NCBI GenBank assembly: GCA_946222495.1
Contig: CAMICF010000116.1
Coordinates: forward strand, 1-9,097
Length of the DNA stretch: 9,097 bases
Source of the DNA: an uncultured Janibacter sp.
GTDB lineage: Bacteria > Actinomycetota > Actinomycetes > Actinomycetales > Dermatophilaceae
Direction of reading: 5' to 3'
In this document: positions 6,133-9,097 of the stretch, in pieces
How the letters are laid out: every line of letters starts with the position of its first letter
Position numbering within the stretch: the stretch's first letter is position 1
Translations under genes and position numbers: made by a program
Notes under the pieces: model-generated
The model's input: the letters and a program-made list of their open reading frames with translations, nothing else
Told to the model about the DNA's origin: nothing
Database searches by the model: none

Positions 6133-7121
6133 GCCCCGTGACCGGACCCGTCGTGCGCCCGCGTCGACTGCGGGGGAGTGCCCCCCTTCGTCGTCTCGTC
6201 GCCGAGCACCGGCTGCACCCGGCCGACCTCATCCTCCCGGTCTTCGTCCGTGAGGGCATCGACGCTCCGGTGGAGATCTCCTCGATGCCCGGCGTCGTGC
6301 AGCACACGGTCGACTCCCTCGTGGAGGAGGCGCGGGCCTGCGTGGCCGCCGGGATCGGCGGGATCATGCTCTTCGGCGTGCCCGAGACCAAGGACGCAGT
6401 GGGGTCCGGTGCGGACGACCCGCAGGGCATCCTCAACGTCGCGATCCGGGCCGTCGTCGACGCGGTCGGTGACGAGCTCGTCGTCATGACCGACCTCTGC
6501 CTCGACGAGTTCACCGACCACGGTCACTGCGGGCTGCTGACGACCGACGCCGCGGGCCGGACCGTCGTCGACAACGACGCGACGCTCGACCGGTACGCCG
6601 CCATGGCCCTCGCGCAGGCCGAGGCGGGCGCCCCCGTCCTCGGTCTCTCCGGGATGATGGACGGCCAGGTGGCCCACGTGCGCTCGGCGCTCGACGCCGC
6701 CGGCCACACCGACACCCTCGTGCTCGCCTACGCCGCGAAGTACACCTCGGCGCTCTACGGGCCCTTCCGCGAGGCGGTGAACTCCTCGCTGGAGGGCGAC
6801 CGGGCCACGTACCAGCAGGACCCGGCCAACGCCCTCGAGTCCCTGCGCGAGATCGAGCTCGACCTCGCCGAGGGGGCCGACATCATCATGGTCAAGCCGG
6901 CGCAGCCCCACCTCGACATCATCTCGGCGGCCGCGGAGATCTCGAGCGTGCCCGTCGCGGCCTACCAGATCTCCGGCGAGTACGCGCAGATCGTCGCCGC
7001 CGCCGACCGGGGCTGGATCGACCGTGACGCCGCCGTCGTGGAGTCCCTGCTGCACATCCGGCGCGCAGGCGCGACGATGATCCTCACGTACTTCGCACTC
7101 GAGGTGGCGGGACGACTGTGA
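6129..7121 (+). CDS. hemB: Porphobilinogen synthase (delta-aminolevulinic acid dehydratase)
   Basis: Condenses two 5-aminolevulinate molecules into porphobilinogen in the cytosol; family members form octamers or hexamers. The 330-residue protein shows LILPVFVREG, MPGVVQHTVD, GIMLFGVPETKDAVGSGA, the metal-binding stretch TDLCLDEFTDHGHCGLL, then K204 in AAKYTSALYGPFREA and the Schiff-base lysine K256 in IMVKPAQPHLDII, and finally VAAYQISGEYA. The metal site has C124, D126 and C134 where classical zinc enzymes have three cysteines. LREIELD before the second lysine resembles the allosteric magnesium region. The GTG at 6129 overlaps the hemD stop (GTGA). A second in-frame GTG at 6138, preceded by AAGGGG at 6124-6129, is an alternative start that would shorten the protein by three residues. 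Function is secure. Confidence 0.96.
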   Translation: MSPVTGPVVRPRRLRGSAPLRRLVAEHRLHPADLILPVFVREGIDAPVEISSMPGVVQHTVDSLVEEARACVAAGIGGIMLFGVPETKDAVGSGADDPQGILNVAIRAVVDAVGDELVVMTDLCLDEFTDHGHCGLLTTDAAGRTVVDNDATLDRYAAMALAQAEAGAPVLGLSGMMDGQVAHVRSALDAAGHTDTLVLAYAAKYTSALYGPFREAVNSSLEGDRATYQQDPANALESLREIELDLAEGADIIMVKPAQPHLDIISAAAEISSVPVAAYQISGEYAQIVAAADRGWIDRDAAVVESLLHIRRAGATMILTYFALEVAGRL

Positions 7122-7597
7122 GCGATGCACAGTGGCTGGACGAGGGAGAGCAGCGGCACTGGCGTGCCTACCTGCGGGGCTCCCGGCTGCTGGAGCGCGC
7201 CCTCGTGGACGACCTCGCGCCGCACAAGGTCCAGCTGACGGAGTACGAGCTGCTCTCGATGCTCTCCGAGTCGCCGGGGCAGCGCACGCGCATGTCCCGC
7301 CTCGCGGATGACATCGTCCAGTCGCGCTCCCGCGTGACCCACACGGCCGCCCGGCTCGAGAAGCGCGGCTGGGTCGAGCGGGTCAAGTCCAGCGACGACG
7401 GGCGCGGGGTGGAGATCTGCCTCACCGACGCGGGCCGCGAGGCCCTCGAGGAGATGGCCGGCGTCCACGTGAGGTCCGTGCGCAGCAACCTCGTCGACGT
7501 CCTCACCCCGGAGCAGTTCGAGGCCCTGGGCGAGGCGATGATCGCCATCCGCACGCACCTGGCGCCGGACCACCACGAGATCGGCCTCGACGACTGA
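7118..7597 (+). CDS. MarR family transcriptional regulator
   Basis: A 159-residue DNA-binding protein of the MarR family, usually dimeric ligand- or redox-responsive regulators. The helical N-terminus HWRAYLRGSRLLERAL leads into the winged helix: LTEYELLSMLSESPGQRTRMSRLADDI, the recognition helix SRSRVTHTAARLEKRGWVER (about 69-88) and the wing SSDDGRGVEICLTDAGR (91-107). The C-terminal helices complete the dimerisation domain. There is one cysteine (C101, on the wing) and a short His-containing tail (HLAPDHHE), so multi-cysteine redox sensing is unlikely. The GTG start overlaps the hemB stop (GTGA); only a weak GAGG at 7101-7104 precedes it, which suggests dependence on coupling. It lies between hemB and hemL, so it may respond to a pathway metabolite or control hemL, but neither ligand nor target can be read here. 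Confidence 0.93.
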   Translation: MSDAQWLDEGEQRHWRAYLRGSRLLERALVDDLAPHKVQLTEYELLSMLSESPGQRTRMSRLADDIVQSRSRVTHTAARLEKRGWVERVKSSDDGRGVEICLTDAGREALEEMAGVHVRSVRSNLVDVLTPEQFEALGEAMIAIRTHLAPDHHEIGLDD

Positions 7598-7620
7598 CCG
7601 GTGCCCGTTCGCGGCCGGTC
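7596..7620. promoter_or_regulatory. Inverted repeat between the MarR gene and hemL (possible operator or hairpin)
   Basis: GACCGG at 7596-7601 and CCGGTC at 7615-7620 are perfect 6-base inverted arms around a 13-base centre, beginning at the MarR stop codon. It sits 24 bases before hemL. It could be a MarR-type operator or a small RNA hairpin, but GC-rich inverted repeats of this length are common by chance. No clear -10 or -35 hexamers were seen in this 47-base gap. Confidence 0.2.
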
Positions 7621-7644
7621 CGGAGGCTGGGGGAGACTGGGGGC

Positions 7645-8979
7645 ATGACGCTCTCGACGACCCGTTCCGAGGCCCTCTTCGACCGCGCACGCGTGGTGAC
7701 CCCCGGCGGGGTGAACTCGCCCGTGCGCGCCTTCGGTGGTGTCGGCGGCGCCCCGCGGTTCATCGACCGCGCCGAGGGCGCCTGGCTCACCGATGTCGAC
7801 GGCAACCGCTACGTCGACCTCATCTGCTCGTGGGGCCCGATGATCCTCGGCCACGCCCACCCCGACGTCCTCGAGGCGGTGACCTCGGCCGCGGCGAGGG
7901 GCTTCTCCTTCGGCACGCCCAGCGAGAACGAGGTCGCGCTCGCCGCCGAGATCGTCGACCGCGTGGAGCCGCTCGAGCAGGTGCGCCTCGTCTCCTCCGG
8001 GACCGAGGCGACGATGTCCGCCCTTCGTCTGGCGCGAGGTGCGACCGGACGGTCGGTCATCGTGAAGTTCGCCGGCTGCTACCACGGGCACGTGGACGCC
8101 CTTCTCGCGCAGGCGGGCTCGGGTGTGGCGACCTTCGCCCTGCCGGACTCCGCCGGCGTCCCCGCCTCCGCCGCGGGGGAGACCGTCGTCCTGCCGTACA
8201 ACGACCTCGCCGCCGTCGAGGAGCTCTTCGCGGCCCGTGGCGAGGAGATCGCCGCGGTGATCACCGAGGCCGCCCCGGGCAACATGGGCGTCGTGCCGCC
8301 GGCACCCGGCTTCACCGAGGGGCTGCGGCGCGTGACCGTCGAGCACGGCGCGCTGCTCATCAGCGACGAGGTGATGACGGGCTTCCGGGCCAGCCGCTCC
8401 GGCTGGTACGGCCACGAGACGGGTCCCTCCGGGGCGAACGCCGGCGGGTACGCCGGTGGGGCGCCGGACCTCTTCACCTTCGGCAAGGTCATGGGCGGTG
8501 GCTTCCCGGCCGCGGCCTTCGGCGGCCGGGCCGCCCTCATGGCCCGCCTCGCGCCGGACGGTCCCGTCTACCAGGCGGGGACGCTGTCGGGGAACCCCGT
8601 GGCCACCGCCGCCGGCCTCGCCACCCTGCGCGGATGCACCCCGGAGCTCTACCCCCGGCTCGAGGCGACGGCCACCCGCATCGCCGACGCCGCCTCGGCC
8701 GCGCTGTCCGCGGAGGGCGTCCCGCACCGCGTCCAGTGGGCCGGCTCGATGTTCTCGATCTTCTTCCGCGACGGGGAGGTCCGCTCCTTCGCCGACGCCC
8801 AGGCACAGGACACCGGAGCCTACGGTCGCTTCTTCCACGCGATGCTCGAGGCGGGTATCCACCTGCCGCCGAGTGCCTTCGAGGTGTGGTTCGTCTCGGG
8901 GGCCCTCGACGACGACGCCGTCGACACGGTCCTCGCGGCCCTGCCCGCGGCCGCGAAGGCGGCCGCCTCGGCGCGCTGA
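7645..8979 (+). CDS. hemL: Glutamate-1-semialdehyde 2,1-aminomutase
   Basis: PLP-dependent cytosolic enzyme converting glutamate-1-semialdehyde from HemA into 5-aminolevulinate, the HemB substrate. The 444-residue protein has full class-III aminotransferase features: GGVNSPVRAFGGVGGAPRFI, DVDGNRYVDLICSWGPMIL, SSGTEATMSALRLARG, GCYHGHVDALL, APGNMGVVPPAPGF, DEVMTGFR, the PLP lysine K281 in FGKVMGGGFPAAAFGGR, and YQAGTLSGNPVATAAGL. A Gly/Ala-rich insert lies just before the lysine motif (around GANAGGYAGGAPDL); I believe this is seen in related enzymes. The ATG at 7645 follows GGGGGAG at 7629-7635 at good spacing. Unlike its neighbours it is not overlapped but separated by 47 bases, so it may have separate control while probably still receiving read-through from the operon. 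Confidence 0.97.
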   Translation: MTLSTTRSEALFDRARVVTPGGVNSPVRAFGGVGGAPRFIDRAEGAWLTDVDGNRYVDLICSWGPMILGHAHPDVLEAVTSAAARGFSFGTPSENEVALAAEIVDRVEPLEQVRLVSSGTEATMSALRLARGATGRSVIVKFAGCYHGHVDALLAQAGSGVATFALPDSAGVPASAAGETVVLPYNDLAAVEELFAARGEEIAAVITEAAPGNMGVVPPAPGFTEGLRRVTVEHGALLISDEVMTGFRASRSGWYGHETGPSGANAGGYAGGAPDLFTFGKVMGGGFPAAAFGGRAALMARLAPDGPVYQAGTLSGNPVATAAGLATLRGCTPELYPRLEATATRIADAASAALSAEGVPHRVQWAGSMFSIFFRDGEVRSFADAQAQDTGAYGRFFHAMLEAGIHLPPSAFEVWFVSGALDDDAVDTVLAALPAAAKAAASAR

Positions 8980-9010
8980 GCCCCGAGCTCCCTTCGCGCA
9001 CCCCACCCCC

Positions 9011-9097
9011 TTCGTCACGAGCTACTGCAGGCAGCCTTTCGTGACGTCAGCCGTAGCTCGAGGTACTGCAGGCTCTACGAGCTACTGCCTGCAGTAG
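9011..9097. repeat. Cluster of interleaved direct and inverted repeats at the window end
   Basis: Several short modules recur in 87 bases. CGAGCTAC occurs at 9018-9025 and 9078-9085, and inverted (GTAGCTCG) at 9053-9060. TACTGCAGGC occurs at 9023-9032 and 9064-9073, and inverted at 9087-9096. The 12-mer ACGAGCTACTGC occurs twice, exactly 60 bases apart (9017 and 9077). CGTCACGA at 9013-9020 pairs with TCGTGACG at 9039-9046 around an 18-base loop. The last 16 bases, CTACTGCCTGCAGTAG, have 7-base inverted arms. No poly-T run follows, so it is not a classical terminator. It resembles REP-like extragenic palindromes, but the family is not recognised and the array is cut by the window end. Confidence 0.75.

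Noticed and set aside
7168..9018. 616-residue open frame on the - strand opposite the MarR gene and hemL
   Set aside because: It is a compositional shadow of hemL with Gly/Arg/Glu-rich sequence and no domain signature.
9011..9046. Intrinsic terminator of hemL
   Set aside because: The 8-base stem has an 18-base loop and is followed by GTCAGCC rather than a T-run, so it does not fit a classical terminator.
9017..9097. CRISPR array
   Set aside because: The repeats are only 8-12 bases, occur in both orientations and at irregular spacing, and no cas gene is present.

Overview
This window is about 9.1 kb of very GC-rich DNA with dense, same-strand genes, many GTG starts and 4-base start/stop overlaps. 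That points to a high-GC actinobacterium. The rex-hemA-hemC-hemD-hemB order resembles the arrangement known from Streptomyces and relatives; a member of the Micrococcales is plausible, but the genus cannot be fixed from sequence alone. All nine real genes lie on the + strand, and no RNA gene, phage, insertion sequence or CRISPR array was found.

Region 1 (start to about 1453) holds a lysophospholipid acyltransferase-family gene that probably begins upstream of the window, followed after 8 bases by a small glutaredoxin-like protein of 81 residues. A GC-rich hairpin followed by a short T-rich run (about 1461-1499) may end this unit.

Region 2 (about 1497-7597) looks like one long operon: rex, hemA, hemC, a cobA/hemD fusion, hemB and a MarR-family regulator. 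All five junctions are 4-base overlaps (ATGA once, GTGA four times), so the genes are probably translationally coupled. Upstream of rex is a near-perfect Rex operator (1497-1514) overlapping a plausible promoter. The simplest reading is that Rex, which senses NADH/NAD+, represses its own gene and early tetrapyrrole synthesis when NADH is high.

Region 3 (7645-8979) is hemL, 47 bases downstream of the MarR gene. The tetrapyrrole genes run from glutamyl-tRNA to uroporphyrinogen III: HemA makes glutamate-1-semialdehyde, HemL makes 5-aminolevulinate, HemB makes porphobilinogen, HemC makes hydroxymethylbilane and HemD closes the ring. The N-terminal domain of the HemD fusion resembles the methyltransferase that diverts uroporphyrinogen III to precorrin-2. 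Genes for the later steps to haem are not in the window.

Region 4 (8980-9097) is non-coding. Its last 87 bases are a compact cluster of interleaved direct and inverted repeats that runs to the end of the window.

I see no convincing evidence of an entirely new system. The best candidates for a second look are the terminal repeat cluster, the divergent methyltransferase half of the HemD fusion, the mixed Cys-Asp-Cys metal site of HemB, and the unassigned MarR regulator inside the haem operon.
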